Translations under genes and position numbers: made by a program
Notes under the pieces: generated by a model
What the model was told of the DNA's origin: nothing
The model's input: only the letters and a program-made list of their open reading frames with translations
The model's database searches: none
From: Roseateles chitinivorans
GTDB lineage: Bacteria > Pseudomonadota > Gammaproteobacteria > Burkholderiales > Burkholderiaceae_C
Reading direction: 5' to 3'
DNA: 64,000 bases
Assembly: GCF_002761755.1 (NCBI RefSeq)
Contig: NZ_PEOG01000017.1
Location: 1 to 64,000, forward strand
Shown: positions 52,189 through 61,545 of the stretch, piece by piece
How positions within the stretch are numbered: the first letter of the stretch is position 1
Layout: every line of letters begins with the position of its first letter

Positions 52189-54285
52189 TCAGTCGTTGAA
52201 GCCCTTGCCCTGGTCGGCCAGGCGCTTGAGCAGCGGAGCCGGTTCCCAGAACTTCGCGTCGTCATGCGGGTTGCGCGCGAAACGCTTCATCGCCTGCACG
52301 ACGTTGTAGAGGCCGACCGTGTCGGCGTAGCACATCGGGCCGCCGCGCCACAGCGGGAAGCCGTAGCCGGTCAGGTAGACCATGTCGATGTCGGAGGCGC
52401 GCAGCGCGATGCCTTCCTCGAGGATGCGGGCGCCCTCGTTGACCAGCGCGAAGACCAGGCGATGCACGATCTCCTCGTCGCTGATCTTGCGCGGCGTGAT
52501 GCCCAGCGCCGAGCGGTGCATGTCGATCATCTCCAGCACCGTCTTGGACGGGATCGCGTCGCGCTTGCCCGGCTGGTAGTCGTACCAGCCCGCGCCCGTC
52601 TTCTGGCCGAAGCGGCCCATCTCGCACAGCAGGTCGGCGGTCCTGGAGTAGCGCAGGTCCGGCTTCTCCTGGTAGCGGCGCTTGCGGATGTACCAGCCCA
52701 CGTCGTTGCCGGCCAGGTCGCCCATGCGGAACGGTCCCATCGCGAAGCCGAAGCGCTCGACGGCCTTGTCCACCTGCTGCGGTGTGCAGCCCTCCTCCAG
52801 CAGGAAGCCGGCCTGGCGGCTGTACTGCTCGATCATGCGGTTGCCGATGAAGCCGTCGCACACGCCCGAGACCACGCAGGTCTTGCGGATCTTCTTGCCC
52901 AGCGCCATCACCGTGGCCAGCACGTCCTTGGCGGTGGCCGCGCCGCGCACCACCTCCAGCAGCTTCATCACGTTGGCCGGGCTGAAGAAGTGGGTGCCGA
53001 TGACGTCCTGCGGACGCTTGGTGAAGGCCGCGATCTTGTCGACGTCCAGGGTCGAGGTGTTGCTGGCCAGGATCGCGCCGGGCTTCATCACCTCGTCGAG
53101 CTGCTTGAACACCTGCTCCTTGACGCCGATGTCCTCGAAGACCGCCTCGATGACCAGGTCGGCGCCGCCGATGTCGCCGTAGTTCAGCGTGGTGTCCAGC
53201 AGGGCCATGCGCTGCGCGTAGCGGTCCTCCTTGAGCTTGCCCTTCTTGACCTGCGCCTCGTAGTTCTTGCGGATGGTGGCGACGCCGCGGTCCAGCGCCT
53301 CCTGCTTCATCTCGAGGATCGTCACCGGGATGCCGGCGTTGAGGAAGTTCATCGCGATGCCGCCGCCCATCGTGCCGGCGCCGATGATGGCCACGCGCTC
53401 GACCTTGCGCAGCGGCGTGTCCTCGGGGACGTCGGGAATCTTGGAGGCGGCGCGCTCGGCGAAGAACGCGTGGCGCAGCGCCTTGGACTCGGGCGTCAGC
53501 ATCAGCTGCTGGAAGGCTTCGCGCTCGGCGCGCATGCCGTCCTCGAATTTCATCGAGACCGCATTGGCCACCGTCTCCACGCACTGCAGCGGCGCCGGGA
53601 AGTTCTTGGACATCGCGCCGACAGTGTTGCGCGCGAACTGGAAGAAGGCCTGCGCCTCGGGATGCTGGGCCTTGATGTCGCGCACGCGCGGCAGCGGGCG
53701 CTTGTCGGCGATCTCCATCGCGAACTGGACGGCGCCGTCGATCAGGTCGCCGTCGATCAGCTTCTGGAACAGCACCTGGCCAGGCACCTGGGCCAGCAGT
53801 TCGCTGTTGACCGGCTCGCCGCTGACGATCATGTTGAGCGCGGGCTCCACGCCCAGCGCGCGCGGCAGACGCTGCGTGCCGCCGGCACCGGGCAGCAGGC
53901 CCAGCTTCACTTCCGGCAACGCGATCTTGGCGCCGGGCGCGGTCACGCGGTAATGGCAGCCGAGCGCCAGCTCCAGGCCACCGCCCATGGCGACGCTGTG
54001 GATCGCGGCGACGACCGGCTTGGTGCAGGCCTCGACACGGGTGATCAGCGATCCCAGGTTGGGCTCGGCCAGCGCCTTGGGCGAGCCGAACTCGCGGATG
54101 TCGGCGCCACCGGAAAAGGCCTTGCCGGCACCGGTGATCACGACGGCCTTGATGGCGGGATCGTTCTCGGCCTGCTCGATGCCCTCGGCGACCGCCAGCC
54201 GCGTGGCATGGCCCAGGCCGTTGACCGGCGGATTGTTGAGCGTGATCACCGCGACCTGGCCGCGGACTTCGTAGCTGGCACCCAT
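52189..54285 (-). CDS. Enoyl-CoA hydratase / 3-hydroxyacyl-CoA dehydrogenase (FadB/FadJ-like)
   Basis: Multifunctional beta-oxidation protein of 698 residues. The N-terminal hydratase/isomerase (about 1-190) contains [16 protein letters not shown] and [18 protein letters not shown]. The dehydrogenase starts near 295 with [19 protein letters not shown] and ends with the C-terminal helical domains ([14 protein letters not shown]). It carries out hydration and oxidation. The first gene of the minus-strand cluster, it has a perfect TetR-like palindrome about 71-82 bases upstream. Confidence 0.94.
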   Translation of the reverse strand: MGASYEVRGQVAVITLNNPPVNGLGHATRLAVAEGIEQAENDPAIKAVVITGAGKAFSGGADIREFGSPKALAEPNLGSLITRVEACTKPVVAAIHSVAMGGGLELALGCHYRVTAPGAKIALPEVKLGLLPGAGGTQRLPRALGVEPALNMIVSGEPVNSELLAQVPGQVLFQKLIDGDLIDGAVQFAMEIADKRPLPRVRDIKAQHPEAQAFFQFARNTVGAMSKNFPAPLQCVETVANAVSMKFEDGMRAEREAFQQLMLTPESKALRHAFFAERAASKIPDVPEDTPLRKVERVAIIGAGTMGGGIAMNFLNAGIPVTILEMKQEALDRGVATIRKNYEAQVKKGKLKEDRYAQRMALLDTTLNYGDIGGADLVIEAVFEDIGVKEQVFKQLDEVMKPGAILASNTSTLDVDKIAAFTKRPQDVIGTHFFSPANVMKLLEVVRGAATAKDVLATVMALGKKIRKTCVVSGVCDGFIGNRMIEQYSRQAGFLLEEGCTPQQVDKAVERFGFAMGPFRMGDLAGNDVGWYIRKRRYQEKPDLRYSRTADLLCEMGRFGQKTGAGWYDYQPGKRDAIPSKTVLEMIDMHRSALGITPRKISDEEIVHRLVFALVNEGARILEEGIALRASDIDMVYLTGYGFPLWRGGPMCYADTVGLYNVVQAMKRFARNPHDDAKFWEPAPLLKRLADQGKGFND

Positions 54286-54355
54286 GTGTGTTCCTTCCAG
54301 TGGGGGGAAACGCCTCGCCGCCGGTCGAAGATTTCCTCGGACACCGGGACGAAAA

Positions 54356-54367
54356 GAACGATCGTTC
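54356..54367. promoter_or_regulatory. Palindromic operator GAACGATCGTTC upstream of the beta-oxidation cluster
   Basis: A perfect 12-bp palindrome lies about 71 bases before the FadB/J-type ATG. Sites of this form are typical of TetR-family repressors of fatty-acid degradation. No TetR gene is present in the window, so the binding factor is inferred only. Confidence 0.55.
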
Positions 54368-54446
54368 GATTCTAGGCAGCGCCGACGCGCACCGCTTGTC
54401 TCTGCTGTGACAGGGCGCTACGGGAGAAGTGCGGAGGCTGGGTGTC

Positions 54447-54489
54447 GCGCAGGTGGCGCAGGTGGCGCAGGTGGCGCAGGTGGCGCAGG
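54447..54489. repeat. Nonanucleotide tandem repeat (GCGCAGGTG)4.8
   Basis: Four full GCGCAGGTG units (54447-54482) are followed by GCGCAGG. The tract lies between the FadB/J promoter region and the stop of the next gene upstream. It is non-coding on the annotated strand. The unit is a multiple of three, but no gene uses it. Confidence 0.88.
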
Positions 54490-54517
54490 CGACGGCGTCG
54501 GCTCGGATGGCGCGTGC

Positions 54518-55045
54518 TCAGAAGGGCTTGTCGAGCTGGGTGGGCATGAAGCCGCGGGAATGCGGCTCGTCCTCGTCCTGGATCTCGGTGCGGGCGAAGC
54601 CGCCCTCGGCGACGCGCTCGCGGGCGCGCGCCTCGCGTTCCAGCGCCGCGTCGACGCTGGCGACGGTCGGCGCGGGGGCGCGCGGCTTCTCGATCGGACG
54701 GAAAGCCGCCAGCGGCGTGGGGCCGCTGACCGGCGCGCCGGCCTCCAGCGGCAGGATTGATTCCGGGCCGTCGGCCGACTCGCCGGACGTGGCCGCCTGC
54801 GCCGCCTTGCGGCGCAGGCGCTCGGCGACCATGCGCAGTTCGCCTAGCTCCATCTGCAGGCGCTCGATCTGGCGGCGCGCCTGCGTGGTCTGCTCATTGA
54901 GCAGCAGCCGCGAGGACTCGATGCGGTCGATCAGGCGGCGGGCGCGCTTGAGCCGGCTCCACCACCAGGCGCTCGCCAGCGCGCCCCCGACGGCCACTCC
55001 GGCCAGCGTCCCGACGACGACCATCCAAGGCTGCACCGCACTCAT
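54518..55045 (-). CDS. Membrane-anchored coiled-coil protein, paralogue A
   Basis: A 175-residue protein of no recognised family. An N-terminal helix (about 8-28, VVVGTLAGVAVGGALASAWW) anchors it, then a coiled coil (about 30-90) with RARRLIDRIESSRLLLNEQ and TQARRQIERLQMELGELR. A Pro/Ala-rich middle leads to a conserved tail: ARERVAEGGFARTE and GFMPTQ. The neighbour upstream has the same architecture and tail motif, so the two are tandem duplicates. The role is unknown; a scaffold or cell-envelope function is possible. Confidence 0.7.
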   Translation of the reverse strand: MSAVQPWMVVVGTLAGVAVGGALASAWWWSRLKRARRLIDRIESSRLLLNEQTTQARRQIERLQMELGELRMVAERLRRKAAQAATSGESADGPESILPLEAGAPVSGPTPLAAFRPIEKPRAPAPTVASVDAALEREARARERVAEGGFARTEIQDEDEPHSRGFMPTQLDKPF

Positions 55046-55182
55046 GGCCGGCTCCCCGTTCTTGTTTCCTGGCGGCCAATGTAGTGCGACCTCTGGCCGC
55101 TGTGGCGCCGGAAGCCACCCGGATCAGGGGACGCGGCAACGCCGCGCGGGGCACCTACGTCGGGGGGAGCCGCATGTCGGGC

Positions 55183-55746
55183 TCAGGGTTCGGGATGGGG
55201 CTGCGTCGGCAGGAAGCCGAACGGGACCGGCGCCAGCGTCGGCGCGGACATCAGCGGCATTGCCCGCCTCTCCATCGGCCGCTCCATCGGCTCGGTGGGG
55301 CTGAAGCCCCCGGCGGCGACCCGTTCCCGGGCGCGCTCGAGGCGCTCGGCATTCGCGGACCGGGCGGCCGGGACGACGGTCGCTTCCACGACCGCCGGGC
55401 TTGAAGGGGCCACGGCGCTCGCGGCCAGCGGCGCCTGCGCGCTCATCGGCGACAGCATCGATTCGCCCCAGTCCGTGGTCGCCGCGCGGCCCGCAGCGAA
55501 CTGCGACTTGCGCCGCATGTGCTCCATCGTCAGGCGCAGCTCCAGCATCTCGATCTGCAGCTGCTCGATCTGCCGGCGCGCATGGCCGACCTGTTCCTCG
55601 ATCTGCCGGCGCGAGGCCTGCAGCTGGTCGATCAGCGCCCGGGCCAGCCGCAGCTTGCGTCCCCACCACGCGCTCGCGATCGCCGCCCCCGCTCCCGCGC
55701 CGGCCAGCGCGCCGGCCGCCAGCATCCAAGGCTGCACCAAGTTCAT
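55183..55746 (-). CDS. Membrane-anchored coiled-coil protein, paralogue B
   Basis: A 187-residue protein with the same plan as its downstream neighbour: membrane helix (VQPWMLAAGALAGAGAGAAI, 4-23), coiled coil with LARALIDQLQASRRQIEEQV and HARRQIEQLQIEMLELRLTM, and a tail with RARERVAAGGFSPTE and GFLPTQ. The shared VQPWM start and tail motifs mark a duplicated family. The Pro/Ala linkers have diverged. No function can be assigned. Confidence 0.7.
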   Translation of the reverse strand: MNLVQPWMLAAGALAGAGAGAAIASAWWGRKLRLARALIDQLQASRRQIEEQVGHARRQIEQLQIEMLELRLTMEHMRRKSQFAAGRAATTDWGESMLSPMSAQAPLAASAVAPSSPAVVEATVVPAARSANAERLERARERVAAGGFSPTEPMERPMERRAMPLMSAPTLAPVPFGFLPTQPHPEP

Positions 55747-55914
55747 GGATGGATCCCGCTCATGTGATTCGCGCTGCCACTGTAGGGCGACACGCGTGCG
55801 AAGGCTTCACCAGAAGCGGGTGTTTTTCACCGGATCGCGGGCCGCATCGCCGCCGGTGACCGGACCGTCAGCGATCCGACAAGGCGCCGTGAGAGCTGTA
55901 ACCGTCGGGCGGCC

Positions 55915-56697
55915 TCAGACCTCCAGCCACTCCTTGCGGACATAGGCATTGGCGCGCAGGTCGGCAGGCGTGCCCTCGAAGACGATGCGGCCATGGCCCA
56001 TCACATAGCAGCGCTCGGAGATCTCCAGCGCGATGGCCAGCTTCTGCTCGACCAGCAGCACCGACACGCCCCGACGCTTGAGCTCCTTGAGGTACTCCGC
56101 CACCAGTTCGACGATCTTGGGCGCCAGGCCCTCGGTCGGCTCGTCGATCATGATCAGGTCGGGGTCGCCCATCAGCGTGCGGCACAGGGTCAGCATCTGC
56201 TGCTCGCCGCCGGACAGCACGCCGGCCTCGGTGTGCTGGCGTTCCTTCAGGCGCGGGAACATCGCGTACATGTCGTCGAAGCCCCAGCGCGGCGCGGCGC
56301 CCTTGCGCCGGCCCTTCTCGCCGAGCATCAGGTTCTGGTGCACCGTGAGCTTGGGGAAGATGTCGCGGTTCTCGGGCACGTAGCCGATGCCGCGATGCGC
56401 GATCTCGTAGGCCTTGCGGCCGAGCAGTTCCTGGCCGCCCCAGGCGACCGAGCCGGTGCCGTCGACCTGGCCCATGATGGTCTTGACCGTCGTCGAGCGC
56501 CCCGAGCCGTTGCGCCCCAGCAGGCTGACGATCTCGCCGGGACGCACCTCCATCGTCACGCCATGCAGCACATGGCTCTTGCCGTAGAACGCATGGACGT
56601 TGTCCAGCCGCAGCGCCCGCGTGCCGGCGGCCGCCGCGGATCCGGCAGCGGCGGCGCGCATCGCGCCGACGTTGGTGTCGTTGAGGGCGACGCTCAT
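55915..56697 (-). CDS. livF: Liv-type ABC transporter ATP-binding protein (LivF)
   Basis: Second ATPase of a branched-chain amino acid-type importer, 260 residues. Walker A is SLLGRNGSGRSTTVKT; the Lys of the usual GKST motif is Arg here, which is unusual. The signature is VLSGGEQQMLTLCRTL and Walker B LIMIDEPTEGLAP. A 30-residue Ala-rich N-terminus precedes the core. It is the last gene of the Liv operon; its ATG overlaps livG's stop by four bases. Confidence 0.9.
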   Translation of the reverse strand: MSVALNDTNVGAMRAAAAGSAAAAGTRALRLDNVHAFYGKSHVLHGVTMEVRPGEIVSLLGRNGSGRSTTVKTIMGQVDGTGSVAWGGQELLGRKAYEIAHRGIGYVPENRDIFPKLTVHQNLMLGEKGRRKGAAPRWGFDDMYAMFPRLKERQHTEAGVLSGGEQQMLTLCRTLMGDPDLIMIDEPTEGLAPKIVELVAEYLKELKRRGVSVLLVEQKLAIALEISERCYVMGHGRIVFEGTPADLRANAYVRKEWLEV

Positions 56698-57485
56698 GCA
56701 TGTGCTCCCGCGGCCTGCGATTCGGCCAGCACCGACCCGAGGTAAGCCTCCTGCACGCGCTTGTTGGCGCGCACCGCATCGGGCGTGTCGAAGGCGATCA
56801 CCTCGCCGTAGACCAGCACCGCGATCTTGTCGGCCAGGCCGAAGACCACGCCCATGTCGTGCTCCACCGTCAGCAGCGTGCGGCCCTCGGTGACCTGGCG
56901 GATCAGCTGGATGAAGCGCCTGGTCTCGCTCTTGCTCATGCCCGCGGTGGGCTCGTCCAGCAGGATCACCTGGGCCCCGCCGGCGATGGTGATGCCGATC
57001 TCCAGTGCGCGCGCCTCGGCATAGGTCAGGTTGATCGCCGGCACGTCGCGCTTCTTGTCCAGGTGCAGCATCTCCAGCAGTTCCTCGACCCGGTCGTTGA
57101 CGTCGTCCATGCCGGCCAGGAACTTCCAGAACGCGTACTTGTGGCCCATCGACCAGAGCAGCGCGCAGCGGATGTTCTCGAACACCGACAGTCGGGTGAA
57201 CAGGTTGGACACCTGGAAGCTGCGCGACAACCCGCGGCGGTTGATCCGGTAAGGCGGCAGCTGGTCGATGCGCTCGCCGAAGAGCCGGATCTCGCCGCTG
57301 GTGGGCGCGAAGCGGCCGCTGATCAGGTTGAACAGCGTGGACTTGCCCGCGCCGTTGGGCCCGATGATCGCGACGCGCTCGCCGGGCTTCACCGCGAGCT
57401 CCGCGCCGCGGATGATCTCGCTCTTGCCGAAGCTCTTGCGGACGGCCTTGAGCTCCAGCGCATAGGGGATGTTGGCGGTGCTCAC
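56694..57485 (-). CDS. livG: Liv-type ABC transporter ATP-binding protein (LivG)
   Basis: First ATPase of the Liv-type importer, 263 residues. Walker A is IIGPNGAGKSTLFNLISG; the region before Walker B has NLTYAEARALEIGITIAGG in place of the classic LSGGQ, and Walker B is VILLDEPTAGMS. The start is GTG 57485, which overlaps the livM stop (GTGA). It is followed by livF with an ATGA overlap. Confidence 0.9.
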   Translation of the reverse strand: MSTANIPYALELKAVRKSFGKSEIIRGAELAVKPGERVAIIGPNGAGKSTLFNLISGRFAPTSGEIRLFGERIDQLPPYRINRRGLSRSFQVSNLFTRLSVFENIRCALLWSMGHKYAFWKFLAGMDDVNDRVEELLEMLHLDKKRDVPAINLTYAEARALEIGITIAGGAQVILLDEPTAGMSKSETRRFIQLIRQVTEGRTLLTVEHDMGVVFGLADKIAVLVYGEVIAFDTPDAVRANKRVQEAYLGSVLAESQAAGAHA

Positions 57486-58927
57486 AGGCTTTCCCTCCGC
57501 TTGATCTCTTTCTCGATCTCCTCCTGCGCCCGGTCCCACTCGGCGCGGAACTGGCGGCGCAGCAGCTCGAAGAGCCCCAGCCCGGTCAGCAGCACGAAGC
57601 CGGCGCCGAACCAGGACTCGACGCTCTTCGCATCGAGCGCCAGGCCCAGGTACTTCATCTGCGGACCGAGCGCCTCGTTGAGCTGCAGGTGATAGAGCAT
57701 CTCCACCATCGCCGAGCCGCCCAGCAGCATCGTCGCCGCCGCGCCGGCCAGGCCCAGGTAGGACGGCCACAGCGCGCGCAGCTTGCCGAAGGCGGCCAGG
57801 CGCAGGTTCATCATGATCAGCGAGGCGATGCCGCCGGGCGCGTACATCACCATGAACAGGAACACCAGGCCCAGGTAGAGCAGCCAGGCCTTGGTCAGCT
57901 CCGACAGCAGCACCAGCGCCACCACCATCAGCACCGCGCCGATGATGGGGCCGAAGAAGAAGGTCGCGCCGCCCAGGAAGGTGAACAGCAGGTAGGCGCC
58001 CGAGCGGGCCGCGCCGACGACCTCGGCGGTGACGATCTCGAAGTTCAGCGCCGACAGGCCGCCCGACACGCCGGCGAAGAAGCCCGCGATCAGGAAGGCC
58101 AGGAAGCGCACCCACTGCGTGTCGTAGCCGATGAACTCGACGCGCTCGGGGTTGTCGCGCACCGCGTTGAGCATGCGGCCCAGCGGCGTGCGGGTGAGCG
58201 CGTACAGCAGCGCGGTGCAGACGAAGGCGTAGACCGCGATCAGGTAGTACACCTGGATCTGCGGCCCGAAGCTGATGCCCCAGACCGCCTTGCCGACGAC
58301 GCGGTTGGAGGAGACGCCGCCCTCGCCGCCGAAGAACTCCGGCAGCATCAGCGACATCGACCAGATCAGCTCGCCCAGGCCCAGGGTGATCATCGCGAAG
58401 GGTGTGCCCGACTTCTTCGTCGACACGTAGCCGAACAGCGCCGCGAAGAAGAGCCCCGCCAGGCCGCCGACCAGCGGCACCAGGCTGACCGGCAGGGCGA
58501 GCTGGCCCGCGCCGACGACGTTGAGCGTGTGGATCGCCAGGTAGGCGCCCAATCCGCTGTAGACCGCGTGGCCGAAGCTGAGCATGCCGCCCTGCCCCAG
58601 CAGCAGGTTGTAGGACAGGCACGCGATGATCGCGATGCCCATCTGCGACAGCATGGTCTGCGCCAGGCTGCTGGTCCACAGCAGCGGTGCCACCAGCAGC
58701 ACCAGCGCGTAGCCGCCCCAGATCAGCCAGCGGCCGACGTTGTGCGGCTTGAAGTGGTAGGTCTCGCCGCGCCGGGCGCGCGGCGGGCGGCCGGTACCCG
58801 TGCCGCTGGCGGGAGCGTCCGCATTTGTGGTGTTGGAGGCATTCGCGGCGATGGCGGCATTGACCGCGGTGGTGACCGCCACGGTCGCCGCCGCGGCGGT
58901 CGAGGAAGGAGGGATGACGGCGGACAT
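57482..58927 (-). CDS. livM: Liv-type ABC transporter permease (LivM)
   Basis: Inner-membrane permease of the Liv importer, 481 residues; longer than the usual ~330-420 because it has about 55 extra N-terminal residues rich in Ala/Thr/Asn and a C-terminal extension. LLGQGGMLSFGHAVYSGLGAY is the family signature. About ten hydrophobic segments are visible. It lies 3 bases after livH and overlaps livG. Confidence 0.9.
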   Translation of the reverse strand: MSAVIPPSSTAAAATVAVTTAVNAAIAANASNTTNADAPASGTGTGRPPRARRGETYHFKPHNVGRWLIWGGYALVLLVAPLLWTSSLAQTMLSQMGIAIIACLSYNLLLGQGGMLSFGHAVYSGLGAYLAIHTLNVVGAGQLALPVSLVPLVGGLAGLFFAALFGYVSTKKSGTPFAMITLGLGELIWSMSLMLPEFFGGEGGVSSNRVVGKAVWGISFGPQIQVYYLIAVYAFVCTALLYALTRTPLGRMLNAVRDNPERVEFIGYDTQWVRFLAFLIAGFFAGVSGGLSALNFEIVTAEVVGAARSGAYLLFTFLGGATFFFGPIIGAVLMVVALVLLSELTKAWLLYLGLVFLFMVMYAPGGIASLIMMNLRLAAFGKLRALWPSYLGLAGAAATMLLGGSAMVEMLYHLQLNEALGPQMKYLGLALDAKSVESWFGAGFVLLTGLGLFELLRRQFRAEWDRAQEEIEKEIKRRESL

Positions 58928-58930
58928 CGT

Positions 58931-59932
58931 TCAGCCCTCCCGCGTGCCGAGCAGGCCCTTGGGCCGGAAGATCAGGATGAGGACCATCAGGAGGTAGGGC
59001 AGGATGGGCGCGACCTGCGCCAGGGTGAGCTTGAGCAGCGGGTAGCCGAAGGTGTCGGGGCCGAGCTGGAAGGCCTGCGCGAGCGACACGTCGACGGTCA
59101 GCGGCAGCGTCTGCAGCAGCCCGATGACGAGGGAGGCGACGAAGGCGCCGGCCAGCGAGCCGATGCCGCCGACCACGACCACCACGAAGATGATCGAGCC
59201 GACGATCACCGCCATCGCGGGCTCGGTGACGAAGGTGATGCCGCCGATGACGCCAGCCAGCGCGGCCAGGGCGCAGCCGCTGCCGAACACCAGCATGAAC
59301 ACCCGCGGCACGTTGTGGCCGAGGGACTCGACCATCTCCGGATGCGTGAGCGCCGCCTGGATGACCAGGCCGATGCGGGTGCGGGTCAGCAGCAGCCAGA
59401 GCGACAGCAGCATGAACAGCGCCACCACCATCATGAAGGCGCGGGTGAGCGGGAACTTGGAGCAGCTGGCGGCGGCGCACATCGCGGCGGGCGCGTCGCC
59501 CCAGGCCAGTTCCAGCGCCTGGCCCGGCGCATGTACCAGGGTGAAGGCGGCGCCCTGCAGCGACGGCGGCGGGGAGAACGGCACCGCGGTGCGGCCCCAG
59601 ATCAGCTGCACCACCTCGAGCACGACGTAGGACAGCCCGAAGGTGATCAGCAGCTCCGGCACGTGGCCGAACTTGTGCACGCGCCGCAGCGCGCCGCGCT
59701 CGAACAGCGCCCCGCAGCCGCCCACCAGCAGCGGTGCCAGGAAAAGCGCAGGCCAGAACCCGATCCATCCGGCGATGGAATATGCGAAGTACGCGCCCAG
59801 CATGTAGAAGCTCGCATGCGCGAAGTTCAGCACGCCCATCATGCTGAAGATCAGCGTGAGGCCGGAGCTGAGCATGAACAGCAGCAGCCCGGAGGACAGC
59901 CCGTTCAGCAGATTGATCAGTATCTGTTCCAA
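58931..59932 (-). CDS. livH: Liv-type ABC transporter permease (LivH)
   Basis: Inner-membrane permease, about 333 residues, with LINLLNGLSSGLLLFMLSSG, FSMMGVLNFAHASFYMLGAY and GGIGSLAGAFVASLVIG. No in-frame ATG is available. TTG 59932 gives the conserved MEQILINLLNG start with GAGG nearby; TTG 59950 would add six residues. It is separated from the binding-protein gene by a long palindrome. Confidence 0.88.
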   Translation of the reverse strand: MEQILINLLNGLSSGLLLFMLSSGLTLIFSMMGVLNFAHASFYMLGAYFAYSIAGWIGFWPALFLAPLLVGGCGALFERGALRRVHKFGHVPELLITFGLSYVVLEVVQLIWGRTAVPFSPPPSLQGAAFTLVHAPGQALELAWGDAPAAMCAAASCSKFPLTRAFMMVVALFMLLSLWLLLTRTRIGLVIQAALTHPEMVESLGHNVPRVFMLVFGSGCALAALAGVIGGITFVTEPAMAVIVGSIIFVVVVVGGIGSLAGAFVASLVIGLLQTLPLTVDVSLAQAFQLGPDTFGYPLLKLTLAQVAPILPYLLMVLILIFRPKGLLGTREG

Positions 59933-59954
59933 GACATCATCCTCGTTCAACGAG

Positions 59955-60079
59955 CCGGGTTGACGCGGATCGCGTCGCGAGCGGGCCGAGGTCGGGCCGA
60001 AGCGCGGAGCCGTACACCCGTACGGCGAGCACTGCAGGCCCGAGATCGGCCCGCGCAGCAGCGAGACGCGTCAACCCGG
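59955..60079. repeat. 125-nt imperfect palindrome between the Liv binding protein and LivH genes
   Basis: CCGGGTTGACGCG (59955-59967) pairs with CGCGTCAACCCGG (60067-60079). Inside, GCGGGCCGA-GG-TCGGGCC faces GGCCCGA-GA-TCGGCCCGC, and the tip is GCCGTAC-ACCC-GTACGGC. The right arm includes the binding-protein stop codon. It would form a long stem in mRNA and may protect the upstream message, as in operons where the binding protein is made in excess. Confidence 0.8.
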
Positions 60080-61330
60080 GCGCTTCATTTGGCAGCTGGT
60101 GGGGGTACTGCTGACGAAGGGATCGAAGGTTTTCACCGGGGCGAAGTTGTAGCCGGTGTTCTCGACGCTGTAGGTCCGCTTGGCATCGGCCTTCTGCCAG
60201 ACGGTGAGGAACAGCGTCTGCTGCAGCTGGTGGTCGGTCTTGCGCATCTCGACGTCGCCGTTGAAGGACTTGAACTTGAGCCCTTCCAGCGCCGCCGCGA
60301 CCTTCACCGGGTCGGTGCTCTTGGCCTTGGCCATCGCCGTGCTCAGCGCGGTGTAGATGTGGATGACGCTGCCGGTGTAGAAGTCGTCGTTGAACTTGGC
60401 CTTGTATTCGTTGGCCCACTTCTCCGGTTCGCCGCCCAGGCTGTTGTGGTTGTACGAGATCTGGTACACCCGGCCCGCGCCCGCCGCGCCCATCGCCGTC
60501 GGCGTGCCGGTCACGCCGGCGTAGTAGGTGTAGAACTTGCCGGTGTAGCCCGCCTCGTTGGCGGCCTTGACCAGCAGCGCCAGGTCCGAGCCCCAATTGC
60601 CGGTGATCACCGAATCCGCGCCGCTGGCCTTGATCTTGGCGACGTAGGGCGCGAAGTCGCGCACCTGCGCGAGCGGGTGCAGGTCCTCGCCGACGATCTG
60701 CACGTCCGGCCGCTTCTTGGCCAGGCCCTCCTTCGCGTACTTGGCGACCTGATGGCCGTGCGCGTAGTTCTGGTTGAGCAGGTAGACCTTCTTGATGTCG
60801 GGCTGGTCCTTCATGAAGGTGGTCAGCGCCTCCATCTTCATCGAGGTGTCGGCATCGAAGCGGAAGTGCCAGTAGCTGCACTTGCTGTTGGTGAGGTCCG
60901 GATCCACGGCGGAGTGGTTGAGGTACACGACCTCCTTGCCGGGATTGCGCTCGTTGTGCTTGTTGACCGCGTCGATGATCGCCAGCGCCGCGCCCGAGCC
61001 GTTGCCCTGCGTCACGTAGCGCACGCCCTGGTCGATCGCGGACTTCAGCGCGTTCAGCGACTCGGCGGGGCTGAGCTTGTTGTCGATCGGGATGATCTCG
61101 AACTTCACCCCCGCCGGGTTGTTGGCGTTGAATTTCTCGGCGAAGAACTGGAAGGACTTGACCTGGTTCTGACCCACCGGCGCCATCAGGCCGGACAGCG
61201 GGTCGATCCAGGCGATCTTCACCGTCTCGCCCTTCTGCGCGTAGGCGCCGGCGGCGGCCGTCAAGGCGAATGCGGCGACGGCCAGGGGCCGGGCCAGCGA
61301 GGGGATCGAACGCGTGCTGTGCTTGCTCAT
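60071..61330 (-). CDS. livK: Liv-type ABC transporter substrate-binding protein
   Basis: Periplasmic binding protein of 419 residues. The signal peptide ends near AAAGAYAQ. The type I fold has VKIAWIDPLSGLMAPVGQNQ at the start and ASGADSVITGNWGSDLALLV mid-protein. Substrates of this family include branched-chain amino acids, amides and aromatic acids; the nearby acyl-CoA ligase suggests an organic acid. It is the first gene of the Liv operon and lies before the long hairpin. Confidence 0.9.
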   Translation of the reverse strand: MSKHSTRSIPSLARPLAVAAFALTAAAGAYAQKGETVKIAWIDPLSGLMAPVGQNQVKSFQFFAEKFNANNPAGVKFEIIPIDNKLSPAESLNALKSAIDQGVRYVTQGNGSGAALAIIDAVNKHNERNPGKEVVYLNHSAVDPDLTNSKCSYWHFRFDADTSMKMEALTTFMKDQPDIKKVYLLNQNYAHGHQVAKYAKEGLAKKRPDVQIVGEDLHPLAQVRDFAPYVAKIKASGADSVITGNWGSDLALLVKAANEAGYTGKFYTYYAGVTGTPTAMGAAGAGRVYQISYNHNSLGGEPEKWANEYKAKFNDDFYTGSVIHIYTALSTAMAKAKSTDPVKVAAALEGLKFKSFNGDVEMRKTDHQLQQTLFLTVWQKADAKRTYSVENTGYNFAPVKTFDPFVSSTPTSCQMKRPG

Positions 61331-61545
61331 GCTTGTCTCCTGATGTGGTTGTGTGTGCAAGGCGATCGGTAGCGGCGTGGTGCGACGGACTGCTGGGGAC
61401 TGCGGTGAAGGGCAATGCGGACGGTGGAACTCCTGCGGAAGCGGATCGATCGCGGCGGCCTCGTCACCGCGGTCAGTGGAGCAAAAGCTCGGCAGCTCGA
61501 TGGCCTGGGGTCGGATCGCCGGAACGGGGCGCGTCGCGGTCGCGC

